The translations under genes and the position numbers were made by a program. The notes below the pieces were generated by a model. It did not search any database. It was not told where the DNA came from and was given only the letters and a program-made list of their open reading frames with translations. DNA of 64,000 nucleotides from Mycolicibacterium rufum. GTDB taxonomy: Bacteria; Actinomycetota; Actinomycetes; Mycobacteriales; Mycobacteriaceae. Location: positions 3,410,001 to 3,474,000 of the forward strand of contig NZ_CP092427.2 in assembly GCF_022374875.2 (NCBI RefSeq). Direction: 5' to 3'. How positions within the stretch are numbered: the first letter of the stretch is position 1; each line of letters begins with the position of its first letter. This document shows positions 54,271 to 62,633 of the stretch, piece by piece.

Positions 54271-56511
54271 GTGGCAGACGAGTTGGGCCGGTTCCGGGTA
54301 CTGAATTCCAAACCCGTCAACCTCGACGGGTTCAGCGTCCCGGACGCCCGGCTCGGTCTGGTCGCGATGAGCAGCCCCCAGGACCCCTCCCCGTCACTGG
54401 TCATCCGGGACGGGGAGGTCGTCGAGCTCGATGGCAAAGGCGCCAGCGAGTTCGACGTGATCGACGAGTTCATCGCCCGCTACGGCATCGACCTCGCGGT
54501 CGCCGAGGAGGCGATGGCCCTCGACGACGTGACGTTGGCGCGGATGGCCGTGGACATCAACGTCCCGCGGGCCGAGGTGGTGCGGCTGATCGGCGGCACC
54601 ACCCCAGCCAAACTCGCCCGCGTGATCGCGCTGATGTCCCCGGTCGAGATGCAGATGGCGATGGCCAAGATGCGCGCCCGCCGGACCCCCAGCAACCAGG
54701 CGCACGTCACCAACCAGCTCGACGACCCGCTGCTGATCGCCGCGGACGCGGCCAGCGCCGTCGCGTACGGGTTCCGTGAGGTCGAGACCACGGTGCCGGT
54801 GCTCGGCGACGCACCCTCCAACGCGGTCGCCCTGCTGATCGGCTCGCAGGTCGGCACCCCGGGCGCGATGGCCCAGTGCTCGATCGAGGAGGCCCTCGAG
54901 CTGCGGCTGGGCCTGCGTGGGCTGACCAGTTACGCCGAGACCATCTCGATCTACGGCACCGAGCAGGTGTTCGTCGACGGCGACGACACCCCGTTCAGCA
55001 AGGCGATCCTGACGTCGGCCTACGCCTCGCGCGGGCTGAAGATGCGCGTCACCAGCGGCGGCGGTGCCGAGGTGCTGATGGGCGCCGCGGAGGAGTGCTC
55101 GATCCTCTACCTCGAGTCGCGCTGCGTGTCGCTGGCCCGGGCACTCGGGTCCCAGGGGGTGCAGAACGGCGGCATCGACGGGGTCGGCGTGGTGGCCTCG
55201 GTGCCGGAGGGCATGAAGGAACTGCTCGCCGAGAACCTGATGGTCATGATGCGCGATCTCGAGTCGTGCGCGGGCAACGACAACCTGATCTCCGAATCCG
55301 ACATTCGCCGCAGCGCCCACACCCTGCCGGTGCTGCTGGCCGGCGCCGACTTCATCTTCTCGGGGTTCGGGTCGATACCGCGCTACGACAACGCGTTCGC
55401 GCTGTCGAACTTCAACTCCGACGACATGGACGACTTCCTGGTGCTGCAGCGCGACTGGGGCGCCGACGGCGGCCTGCGCACCGTCTCGCCGGAGCATCTC
55501 GAGGCGGTGCGCCGGCGCGCGGCCACCGCCGTGCAGGCCGTCTACCGTGACCTCGGCCTCGCCGACTACGACGACGCGCGGGTCGACGAGGTGGTGGCGG
55601 CCAACGGTTCCCGCGACCTGCCTGCCGGTCACCCCAAGATGGTGGCCGAGGCCGCGGCGTCGATCGAGGCCAAACAGCTCACGGTGTTCGACGTCATCGC
55701 GTCGCTGCACCGCACGGGCTTCACCGATGAGGCCGAGGCCATCACCACGCTGACGCGGGAACGGCTCAAGGGCGATCAGCTGCAGACGTCGGCGATCTTC
55801 GACGAGCAGTTCCGGGTACTCTCCAAGCTCACCGATCCCAACGACTACACCGGTCCGGCAACGGGATACGCGCTGAGCGACGCGCGCCGCACCGAGATCG
55901 ACGCGATCCGGCAGGCGCGCAGCAGCGCCGAGTTGACCGCCGACCAGGAGGAGCACCGCGGTCATCTCGTCGTCACCGACGTCGAACCGGCACGGCAGGG
56001 CAGCGACCCGCGCGAGGTGTGCATCGGGCTGTCGCCGGCCTGGGGTCGCAGCGTCTGGTTGAGCCTGTGCGGTCTGACCATCGGCGAGGTGCTGCGGCAG
56101 ATCTCGGCGGGTCTGGAGGAGGAGGGGTGCGTCGCGCGCACGGTGCGGGTGCGCTCCACCATCGACGTCGGCCTCATCGGCCTGACCGCGGCGCGGCTGT
56201 CCGGGTCTGGTATCGGAATCGGATTGCAGGGCAAGGGCACCGCGCTCATCCACCGGCGTGACCTGGCCCCGCTGGCGAACCTCGAGTTGTTCAGCGTGGC
56301 GCCGCTGCTGACCGCCGCGCAGTACCGCGAACTGGGCAAGAACGCGGCCCGGCACGCGAAGGGAATGGCGCCGGTGCCGATCTTCACCGGCGGCACCGAC
56401 GAGTCGATCTCCGCCCGGTATCACGCGCGCGCCGTCGCCCTGGTGGCACTGGAACGGCAGGCGTGCCAACCCGGCGAAGCCCCGATGACGGTGAAGGTGG
56501 GACGGCCGTGA
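54271..56511 (+). CDS. B12-dependent diol/glycerol dehydratase, fused large and medium subunits
   Basis: 746 residues from GTG 54271. Residues 1-555 or so correspond to the PduC/DhaB catalytic large subunit: FSVPDARLGLVAMSSPQDPSPS, TSGGGAEVLMGAAEE, GSQGVQNGGIDGVG and NFNSDDMDDFLVLQRDWGADGG. Residues 580-746 correspond to the medium subunit PduD: VCIGLSPAWGRSVWLSLCGL, GLQGKGTALIHRRDL. The enzyme uses adenosylcobalamin radical chemistry to turn 1,2-propanediol into propionaldehyde, or glycerol into 3-hydroxypropionaldehyde. The medium part lacks the N-terminal extension that targets Salmonella PduD into its compartment. Neighbours are the permease, small subunit and reactivase. Confidence 0.92.
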   Translation: MADELGRFRVLNSKPVNLDGFSVPDARLGLVAMSSPQDPSPSLVIRDGEVVELDGKGASEFDVIDEFIARYGIDLAVAEEAMALDDVTLARMAVDINVPRAEVVRLIGGTTPAKLARVIALMSPVEMQMAMAKMRARRTPSNQAHVTNQLDDPLLIAADAASAVAYGFREVETTVPVLGDAPSNAVALLIGSQVGTPGAMAQCSIEEALELRLGLRGLTSYAETISIYGTEQVFVDGDDTPFSKAILTSAYASRGLKMRVTSGGGAEVLMGAAEECSILYLESRCVSLARALGSQGVQNGGIDGVGVVASVPEGMKELLAENLMVMMRDLESCAGNDNLISESDIRRSAHTLPVLLAGADFIFSGFGSIPRYDNAFALSNFNSDDMDDFLVLQRDWGADGGLRTVSPEHLEAVRRRAATAVQAVYRDLGLADYDDARVDEVVAANGSRDLPAGHPKMVAEAAASIEAKQLTVFDVIASLHRTGFTDEAEAITTLTRERLKGDQLQTSAIFDEQFRVLSKLTDPNDYTGPATGYALSDARRTEIDAIRQARSSAELTADQEEHRGHLVVTDVEPARQGSDPREVCIGLSPAWGRSVWLSLCGLTIGEVLRQISAGLEEEGCVARTVRVRSTIDVGLIGLTAARLSGSGIGIGLQGKGTALIHRRDLAPLANLELFSVAPLLTAAQYRELGKNAARHAKGMAPVPIFTGGTDESISARYHARAVALVALERQACQPGEAPMTVKVGRP

Positions 56512-56837
56512 ACGAGATCACCGTGGGCAACGCCGTCGACGGCAAGCTCGGACTGGCCGATCTACGGATGGACCCGGCCGCGCTGGATCAGCAGGCGGCC
56601 GTCGCCGAGCGGGGCGGCAACCCGCAGCTCGCCGAGAACTTCCGGCGTGCAGCAGAACTCGCGGTGATCGACGACGAAGAGGTGATGGCCCTCTACGAGG
56701 CGCTGCGCCCCTACCGGTCGACGGCCGCGGAGCTGGAGCAGCTGCGCGCCTCGCTGCTCGACCGCGGCGCGCCGCGCTGCGCGGCGCTGGTGGAGCAGGC
56801 CGCCGCCGCCTACGCCCGCCGCGGCCTGCTGCGTTGA
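56508..56837 (+). CDS. Diol/glycerol dehydratase small subunit
   Basis: 109 residues from GTG 56508, overlapping the large-subunit gene by four bases. Matches the conserved core of PduE/DhaB3: LGLADLRMDPAALDQQAAVAERGGNPQLAENFRRAAELAVI and the final LRPYRSTAAELEQLRASL. Salmonella PduE is about 173 residues; this one lacks the long N-terminal part, again removing a possible targeting or solubility segment. Completes the dehydratase heterodimer. Confidence 0.9.
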   Translation: MNEITVGNAVDGKLGLADLRMDPAALDQQAAVAERGGNPQLAENFRRAAELAVIDDEEVMALYEALRPYRSTAAELEQLRASLLDRGAPRCAALVEQAAAAYARRGLLR

Positions 56838-58534
56838 GCCGCACGGTCGCCGGTATCGACGTCGGCAACCACACCACCGAGATCCTGCTGGCACGGGTGG
56901 ACGACGGCGTCGTCGAGGCCGTCGCCCATGGGCAGGCGCCCACCCGCGGACGCAAGGGCAGCACGGAGTCGCTGCACGGAGCGGCCGTGCTGTTGCACCG
57001 GATCGAGGTCGACGCCGGGGTGCGCGCCGACGATTTGCTGCTGTCGGCGCTACGGCCCGTGGACACCGCAACAGCGCCCATTCCGCCGGCGTACTCGCCG
57101 TCGTCCCCGGTGCGCAGCCTGCGTCGGCCGGATGCCAGCACCCCGGCGGGCGCGGGGCACGGTGTCGGACGGCACGTGCGTCTCGCGGACCTGGATGATG
57201 CGCCGGCCGAGGGTCCCGTCGTCGTGTCCGTCGACGCGGTCACCGACTTCGAAGTGGCGGCGCGGGAGATCAGCGGGGCGGTCGAACGCGGATGGCGGAT
57301 CGTCGGGGTGATCGCAGCCCAGGACGATGCGGTGTTGATCCGCAACCGGATTCCGATCGACGTGCCCGTGGTCGACGAGGCCGAGGTGGACGGGCTCGCC
57401 CCGGGCGCGCTGATCGCGGTGGAAGTGGTCGAGGAGGGCCGGGCCTACCGCGCGCTGGCCGATCCGATCGCGCTGTCGGCGGCGCTGCGGCTGCCCGTCG
57501 AGAGTCTGCGCGAGGTCGCCGACTTCTGTCGTGAGCTGGCCGATTCGGCGGCGATCGCGGTGACGCCCCGCACCGGGGCGGTCGCATCGCCCGACCCCGA
57601 CGGCGACCACGTCGACGTCCGCTCCGGCAGCGGCACCGTGCGGTACACGCCTGCGCAGGCGCACGCGGTGCTGCGCCGCTCGGCGCCGGGAGTCGTCGAA
57701 CACGTTCGGCTGCAAGCGGTTCCGACCGCGGCGCAGGGGCTGGCGGTGCACGACGCGTTCTTCACGAACCTGGCGTCGATCGACAGCGGGGCGTGGCTGC
57801 GGCGCGGTGTCGCCGACGCGCAGGGCACGGTCGTCGCGCTGCTGGCCGCCGAGGAGGCCGCCGACGCGGCGGACACGTTGAGTGCGCTGACCGGCCGTCC
57901 CGCGCGCACGCTGAGCTCCGAACCCCGGGCCGCGGCGTGGGGTGCCCGCACCACGCCGGGCTTTCCGCCGGGCGCGATGGTGTGCGACATCGGCGGCGGC
58001 ACTGTCGATCTGATCGGCGAGGAGCAGACCGTGGTGGCCGCGGGGGCGGGGGAGTCCATCACCGTCGCGATCGCCCGTGTGCTCGGCATCCCGCACGCCC
58101 TGGCCGAGGCGGTGAAACGCACCCCGGCGGTGCGGGTGGAGGGGCCGCACGTCGCGCACGAGGAGGACGGACGCCGGGTGTTCCTCAACGCGCCCGCGCC
58201 GTCGGAGGCGATCGGCCGGTTGTGTACGCGCGGCAGCGCGGGGCTGGTGCCGTTCTCCCACCGGCTGGCCGCCGAGGAGTGGCGCAGCCTGCGGCTGGCG
58301 ATCAAGCAGGAGACCGTCGCCGCGAACATCGCGCGGTGCCTGACCGCGTTCGACGAACCACCGACGGCTCTGGTGCTGGCCGGCGGTGGCGCGCTGGACG
58401 ACGAGTTGATGCGTACGGTGTCCGAGGCGCTGCGTCCGCTGCGGGTGGTGGTGGGACGCGCCGACATCGACGGGGTGCACGGTCCGCGGTTCGCGGTGGC
58501 CCGCGGCCTGGTCGCTATGTTCGCGCAGCAGTAG
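56834..58534 (+). CDS. Diol dehydratase reactivase large subunit (DdrA/PduG-like)
   Basis: 566 residues from TTG, overlapping the small-subunit gene by four bases. ASKHA ATPase-like: AGIDVGNHTTEILLAR at the start (phosphate 1 region), VCDIGGGTVDLI (phosphate 2, about 390) and LVLAGGGALDDELM (about 515). Exchanges damaged cobalamin from the inactivated dehydratase at the cost of ATP. Family members are about 605-610 residues, so this is slightly short. No gene for the small reactivase subunit (DdrB/PduH) is seen here. Confidence 0.9.
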   Translation: MSRTVAGIDVGNHTTEILLARVDDGVVEAVAHGQAPTRGRKGSTESLHGAAVLLHRIEVDAGVRADDLLLSALRPVDTATAPIPPAYSPSSPVRSLRRPDASTPAGAGHGVGRHVRLADLDDAPAEGPVVVSVDAVTDFEVAAREISGAVERGWRIVGVIAAQDDAVLIRNRIPIDVPVVDEAEVDGLAPGALIAVEVVEEGRAYRALADPIALSAALRLPVESLREVADFCRELADSAAIAVTPRTGAVASPDPDGDHVDVRSGSGTVRYTPAQAHAVLRRSAPGVVEHVRLQAVPTAAQGLAVHDAFFTNLASIDSGAWLRRGVADAQGTVVALLAAEEAADAADTLSALTGRPARTLSSEPRAAAWGARTTPGFPPGAMVCDIGGGTVDLIGEEQTVVAAGAGESITVAIARVLGIPHALAEAVKRTPAVRVEGPHVAHEEDGRRVFLNAPAPSEAIGRLCTRGSAGLVPFSHRLAAEEWRSLRLAIKQETVAANIARCLTAFDEPPTALVLAGGGALDDELMRTVSEALRPLRVVVGRADIDGVHGPRFAVARGLVAMFAQQ

Positions 58535-59156
58535 GCAGGCCCGCGATGGCGTGCGCGATGTGGCCGCGCCAGTGGCCGGGCTCGACGCGGTGCACCGCCT
58601 CGCCGTGGAAGGCGCTGGAGATCACCACATCCGGGGACAGCTCGGCGAGGGTGCGCAGACTCTCGGCGATCGTCGCGGCGTCCGCAGGAGTGTGGAAGCT
58701 CTCGATGTAGCCGGCGCGCCAGTGCCCCTCGATGCGAAACAGTGTGTCGCCGGTGAACAGGTACCGGCCCTCGGCGCCGGGCACCAGGTAGCACACGCTT
58801 CCCGGGGAATGGCCCGGCGTCGGGATGATCTCGATGCCGTTGGCGTCGGTGTAGCGCCCCGTCACCGGGACGTCGACGTGGTGGTGCCTGCTGACGTCGG
58901 CGACGTCCCCGGCCGGCGCGTGCAGCGTCGACCCGAACCGCGCGGCGATGCGCGCGAGCATCGGGCCCGCCTCGTCGCGATGGCTGAGGTACTGGTGGGA
59001 GACCCCGCCGAGCGTGTCGAGCGTGTCGAAGTCGGCGTCGGTGGCCGGCGAGTAGAACAGGACGCCGGCCGGCGTCCAGAGATAGGCGTGGGTGGTCAGG
59101 CCCGGAAAGGGTGAGTCGGTGCGGGTTTCGTGGAGATCGCTCAGTACCTGTTTCAT
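58515..59156 (-). CDS. MBL-fold metallo-hydrolase with degenerate first zinc motif
   Basis: 213 residues from ATG (MKQVLSDLHETR). Metallo-beta-lactamase fold shown by TPGHSPGSVCYLV (third motif His, about 115), FTGDTLF (Asp, about 138) and FHGEAVH (final His). In place of HxHxDH the chain has YLSHRDEAGP, so zinc binding must differ or be weak. This HRDE subfamily is known but little studied. It is convergent with the reactivase gene, sharing 20 bases at the 3' ends. Confidence 0.78.
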   Translation of the reverse strand: MKQVLSDLHETRTDSPFPGLTTHAYLWTPAGVLFYSPATDADFDTLDTLGGVSHQYLSHRDEAGPMLARIAARFGSTLHAPAGDVADVSRHHHVDVPVTGRYTDANGIEIIPTPGHSPGSVCYLVPGAEGRYLFTGDTLFRIEGHWRAGYIESFHTPADAATIAESLRTLAELSPDVVISSAFHGEAVHRVEPGHWRGHIAHAIAGLPTAART

Positions 59157-59201
59157 GTGCCCAGGCTGCAACCTCAACGATGCTTGAGGTCAAGACCCCC
59201 C

Positions 59202-59261
59202 GCGAGCAGACGCAAACTCCTGCGATTCTCGGCCAAATCGCCCGAGTTTGCGTCTGCTCGC
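59202..59261. terminator. Perfect 18-bp inverted repeat (large hairpin)
   Basis: GCGAGCAGACGCAAACTC (59202-59219) and GAGTTTGCGTCTGCTCGC (59244-59261) are perfect complements around a 24-base spacer. It lies 14 bases beyond the stop of the LLM oxidoreductase gene and before the MBL gene start (both minus). The CAGACGCAAA motif recurs between mycobacterial genes, so this may be a terminator or a dispersed repeat of REP type. Confidence 0.7.
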
Positions 59262-59275
59262 CGGGTTTGGTCAGC

Positions 59276-60148
59276 TCAGAGTTCGGCGAGTTGGCGCACC
59301 GCGGGTGCCATGGCGTCGATCCACGCCGCGGGTGACCCGTCGGTCGGCGTCACGATCACCGTGTCGACGCCCAGGGCGGCGTAATCGGCCATCGCGCGGA
59401 CGAATTCGTCGCGGGTGTCCGGGGTGGGCCGCGGGTTGTTGGCCATGATGGTCTTGCGGATCGACCCGTAGTCGCGGCCGGCGTCCTCGCAGTGCCGGCG
59501 CAACACGTCGAGCTTGTGCGCGATGTCCTCCGGCGAGCTCGCGAACAGGTTGCACGCATCGCCGTACTGGGCGACCAGCCGCAGCGTCTTGCGCTCCCCG
59601 CCGCCACCGATCATCACCTTCGGCTTGCTGATCGGCTGCGGCGAACACAGCGTCTCCGCGAGCTGGTAGTGCTTGCCGCGGTACGCCCCGTTGTCGTCGG
59701 GATCCCACATCTGGTCGCAGATCTGCAGGGCCTCCTCGAGGCGCTCGAAGCGCTCGGCGATCGGCGGGAACGGGACCCCGAGGCCCTGGTGTTCGCGCTC
59801 GAACCAGGCCGCCCCGATCCCGAGCACCGCCCGGCCGCCGGACAGCACGTCGAGGGTCGTGACGGTCTTGGCGAGCAGACCGGGATGGCGGTAGGTCACC
59901 CCGGTGACGAGCAGCCCGAGGCTGACGGTCGAGGTGTGCGCAGCGAGATAGCCCAGCGTCGTGTAACCCTCCAGCATGTGCGCCTCGGCGGGCAGGCCGG
60001 TCGGCTCGATCTGGAAGAAGTGATCCATGAACGACAGCCAGGTGGCGCCGGACTCCTCCGCCGCGGCGCCCACCCGGGCCAGCTCAGGGGCGATCGCGGT
60101 GGTGCCGCCGTCGATGTCGAAGATCGGTACGTGAATTCCGAGGTCCAT
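59276..60148 (-). CDS. LLM-class F420-dependent oxidoreductase
   Basis: 290 residues from ATG. Luciferase-like TIM barrel: MDLGIHVPIFD start, WLSFMDHFFQI, LLVTGVTYRHPGLLAKTVTTLDVLSGGRAVLGIGAAWFEREH (the cofactor-loop hallmark of mycobacterial F420 enzymes) and PKVMIGGGGERKTLRLVAQYGDACN. Substrate unknown; mycobacteria have dozens of these. Confidence 0.87.
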   Translation of the reverse strand: MDLGIHVPIFDIDGGTTAIAPELARVGAAAEESGATWLSFMDHFFQIEPTGLPAEAHMLEGYTTLGYLAAHTSTVSLGLLVTGVTYRHPGLLAKTVTTLDVLSGGRAVLGIGAAWFEREHQGLGVPFPPIAERFERLEEALQICDQMWDPDDNGAYRGKHYQLAETLCSPQPISKPKVMIGGGGERKTLRLVAQYGDACNLFASSPEDIAHKLDVLRRHCEDAGRDYGSIRKTIMANNPRPTPDTRDEFVRAMADYAALGVDTVIVTPTDGSPAAWIDAMAPAVRQLAEL

Positions 60149-60197
60149 ACCCGGCTACAAGGGTGTGCCGGGGGTCACCATTCCCGGTTGGCGGCAA

Positions 60198-60215
60198 CTC
60201 GGCGGTGACGCCGAG
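60198..60215 (-). terminator. Stem-loop after the arylsulfatase gene
   Basis: CTCGGCG (60198-60204), loop GTGA, CGCCGAG (60209-60215), with flanking GGCAA / ACTGCC adding weak pairing. Twelve bases beyond the sulfatase stop on the minus strand. Confidence 0.6.
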
Positions 60216-60226
60216 AACTGCCACCC

Positions 60227-62587
60227 CTACTGCCGCGCCATCGCCACCCGCACCGCCTCCTCGGCGGACACCCGGTGATCCTGGGCGACAGCGGCCTCGG
60301 CGATCGCCAGTTGCACCCCTTTGACCCGCCCGGTGAACGCCGTCTGCCCGGCGCGGTAGTCGGGGGAGACGGCCGACCCTGAGTCGAGCCCGACGTCGCA
60401 GCCGTCGTCGGCGGAGAAGATCATCGGCAGCGTCGCCTCCACCTCGCCGGTGCCGACCTCTGAGCCGTCGACGTAGAGCCGCACCGTCCCGCCGCCACCC
60501 AGACCCTCGCCGCGGTAGTCGAACTCCATCCGCACCTGGTGGTCACCGGCGGGCAGCGGGTCCGCGGCGGTGGCGAAGAAGTGCCGGACACCCCCGAGGT
60601 TGTAGCAGTACTTGAGCCGGCCCTCGTGGACGTACAGACTCCAGCCCCCGATGCTCGCGCCCTGGGTGATGATCACCCCCGCCGCCCCGTCGTCGGGCAC
60701 CTCGATCTCCGCGGTCACCGAATGGGACTTGTTCTTCACGTTCAGCACACAGTTCTCCGACAGATGCCCCATGCCGCCAAACAGCACCTGGGTGTTGCCC
60801 CGGATCAGCACGGGACGGCCGGCCACGTCGGGATTCATCCGCCGCGCCACGTCGTCGTCGAGCGGCAACACGTTGTAGCGCGTCGCCTCGATCAACCAGA
60901 GGCGTTGCAGCTCATGGAGTTTGTCCGGCATCTCGGCGGCCAGGTTGCGGGCCTGACTCCAGTCGACGGTGGTGTCGTAGAGCTCCCAGACATCGTCGTC
61001 GAACGCCGGCACATCGTCCTGGACCAGCAACCACGGGGTCTTGTGTTTGGTGACCGCCGTCCAGCCCTTGTGATAGATGCCGCGATTTCCGAACATCTCG
61101 AAGTACTGGGTCTCGTGGCGGTCCGCCGCGTCGGCGTCGTCGAACGAGTACAGCATGCTCACACCCTCGATGGGATGCTGCTGCACACCGTTGACGAACA
61201 ACGGCTGCGGCAGACCGGCCGCCTCCAGGATCGTCGGCGCCACATCGATGACATGGTGGAATTGCCAACGCATTTCGCCTCGGGCGGCGATCGCGTTCGG
61301 CCACGACACGATCGTGCCGTTTCGGGTGCCGCCCCAGTGCGAGGCCACCTGTTTGGTCCACTGATACGGCGTGTCCATCGCGTGCGCCCAGCCGACGGCG
61401 TAGTGGTTGTAGGAGTCGGGTCCACCGAACTGGTCGAGGCGCTCGGTCATGAACTGCGGCGTCTCGATCGCGGCCATGCCGTTGAAGTTCAGCATCTCGT
61501 TGTAGGTGCCGTTGAGCGTGCCCTCGGCCGATGCCCCGTTGTCGCCGATGATGTAGTAGATCAGCGTGTCGTCGAGGACGCCGAGGCGCTGCAGGCTGTC
61601 GACGAGCCGACCGACGTGGTGGTCGGTGTACTCGAGGAATCCGGCGTAGACCTCCATCTGCCGGCGCAGCACCGGCTTGAGATCGTCGGGCATGTCGTCC
61701 CACGCCGGGATCTCGGCGTGTCGCGGGGTCAGCTCGCACTCCGGCGGGATCACGCCGAGCTCCTTCTGGCGCGCGAAGGTGCGCTCCCGCAGCGCATCCC
61801 AGCCGTCGTCGAAGCGGCCGCGGTACTTGTCGGCCCACTCCTTGGGGACGTGGTGCGGCGCGTGGGTGGCGCCCGGGGCGAAGTAGACGAAGAACGGCTT
61901 GTCCGCGGCGAGCGCCTTCTGCTGACCGATCCACGCGATCGCCTTGTCGGTCATGTCGGCCATGAAGTGGTAACCGTCCTCGGGGGTGCCGGTCACCTCG
62001 ATCGGGTTCGTGCCCTCGAACAGGGTCGGATACCACTGGTTGGCCTCGCCACCGATGAACCCGTAGAAGTACTCGAACCCGCCGCCGCCGGTGGGCCACG
62101 CGTCGAACGGGCCGACCGGGCTGGTCTCCCACACCGGCACCTCGTGGCACTTGCCGAACTGGGCGGTGTTGTAGCCGTTGAGCTTCAGCGTGCGCGCGAT
62201 CGGCGACATCGTGTTGGGCAGCACCGAGCTGTAGCCGGGGGCGCCGGTGGCGAGTTCGGTGATGCCGCCCATTCCCACCGAGTGGTGGTTACGGCCGGTC
62301 AGCAGGGCCTGCCGCGTCGGCGAGCACAGTGCGGTGGTGTGGAACCGGTTGTACCGCAACCCGTTCGAGGCCAACCGTTCCGCAACAGGAGTCGAGCACG
62401 GGCCGCCGAAGGCGCTCGACGCGCCGAACCCGACGTCGTCGAGCAGGATCAGCAGGACGTTCGGGGCGCCGTCGGGCGGCCGCACCGGCTGGATCGGCGG
62501 ATAGGTGGTGTCGGGGTCTTTGGCGTCGTAGGTGATCAGGCCCGTGCGGGAGGGGGTGGGGATGGGCAGGTGGGTCCGCTGGGTCAC
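60227..62587 (-). CDS. atsD: Arylsulfatase (AtsD-like)
   Basis: 786 residues if started at the GTG giving MTQRTHLPIPTPS, preceded by GAGG; another in-frame GTG lies at 62623. Type I sulfatase with metal Asp pair in LLILLDDVGFG (about 50) and the formylglycine motif CSPTRQALLTGR (Cys about 88). Further metal ligands are in IIGDNGASAEG. It needs formylglycine-generating enzyme for activation. The C-terminal 180 residues form a beta-sandwich extension. Length and start match M. tuberculosis Rv0663 (787). No signal peptide, so it is cytoplasmic. Releases sulfate from organic sulfate esters. Confidence 0.9.
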   Translation of the reverse strand: MTQRTHLPIPTPSRTGLITYDAKDPDTTYPPIQPVRPPDGAPNVLLILLDDVGFGASSAFGGPCSTPVAERLASNGLRYNRFHTTALCSPTRQALLTGRNHHSVGMGGITELATGAPGYSSVLPNTMSPIARTLKLNGYNTAQFGKCHEVPVWETSPVGPFDAWPTGGGGFEYFYGFIGGEANQWYPTLFEGTNPIEVTGTPEDGYHFMADMTDKAIAWIGQQKALAADKPFFVYFAPGATHAPHHVPKEWADKYRGRFDDGWDALRERTFARQKELGVIPPECELTPRHAEIPAWDDMPDDLKPVLRRQMEVYAGFLEYTDHHVGRLVDSLQRLGVLDDTLIYYIIGDNGASAEGTLNGTYNEMLNFNGMAAIETPQFMTERLDQFGGPDSYNHYAVGWAHAMDTPYQWTKQVASHWGGTRNGTIVSWPNAIAARGEMRWQFHHVIDVAPTILEAAGLPQPLFVNGVQQHPIEGVSMLYSFDDADAADRHETQYFEMFGNRGIYHKGWTAVTKHKTPWLLVQDDVPAFDDDVWELYDTTVDWSQARNLAAEMPDKLHELQRLWLIEATRYNVLPLDDDVARRMNPDVAGRPVLIRGNTQVLFGGMGHLSENCVLNVKNKSHSVTAEIEVPDDGAAGVIITQGASIGGWSLYVHEGRLKYCYNLGGVRHFFATAADPLPAGDHQVRMEFDYRGEGLGGGGTVRLYVDGSEVGTGEVEATLPMIFSADDGCDVGLDSGSAVSPDYRAGQTAFTGRVKGVQLAIAEAAVAQDHRVSAEEAVRVAMARQ

Positions 62588-62633
62588 GTTGGCCTCGCTT
62601 GTCCTCGCCGGCGACGTCTTCACCGGTCTCGAT

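Noticed and set aside
54394..56469. Open reading of 691 codons antisense to the diol dehydratase
   Set aside because: Shadow of the dehydratase gene; composition and lack of motifs show it is not a protein.
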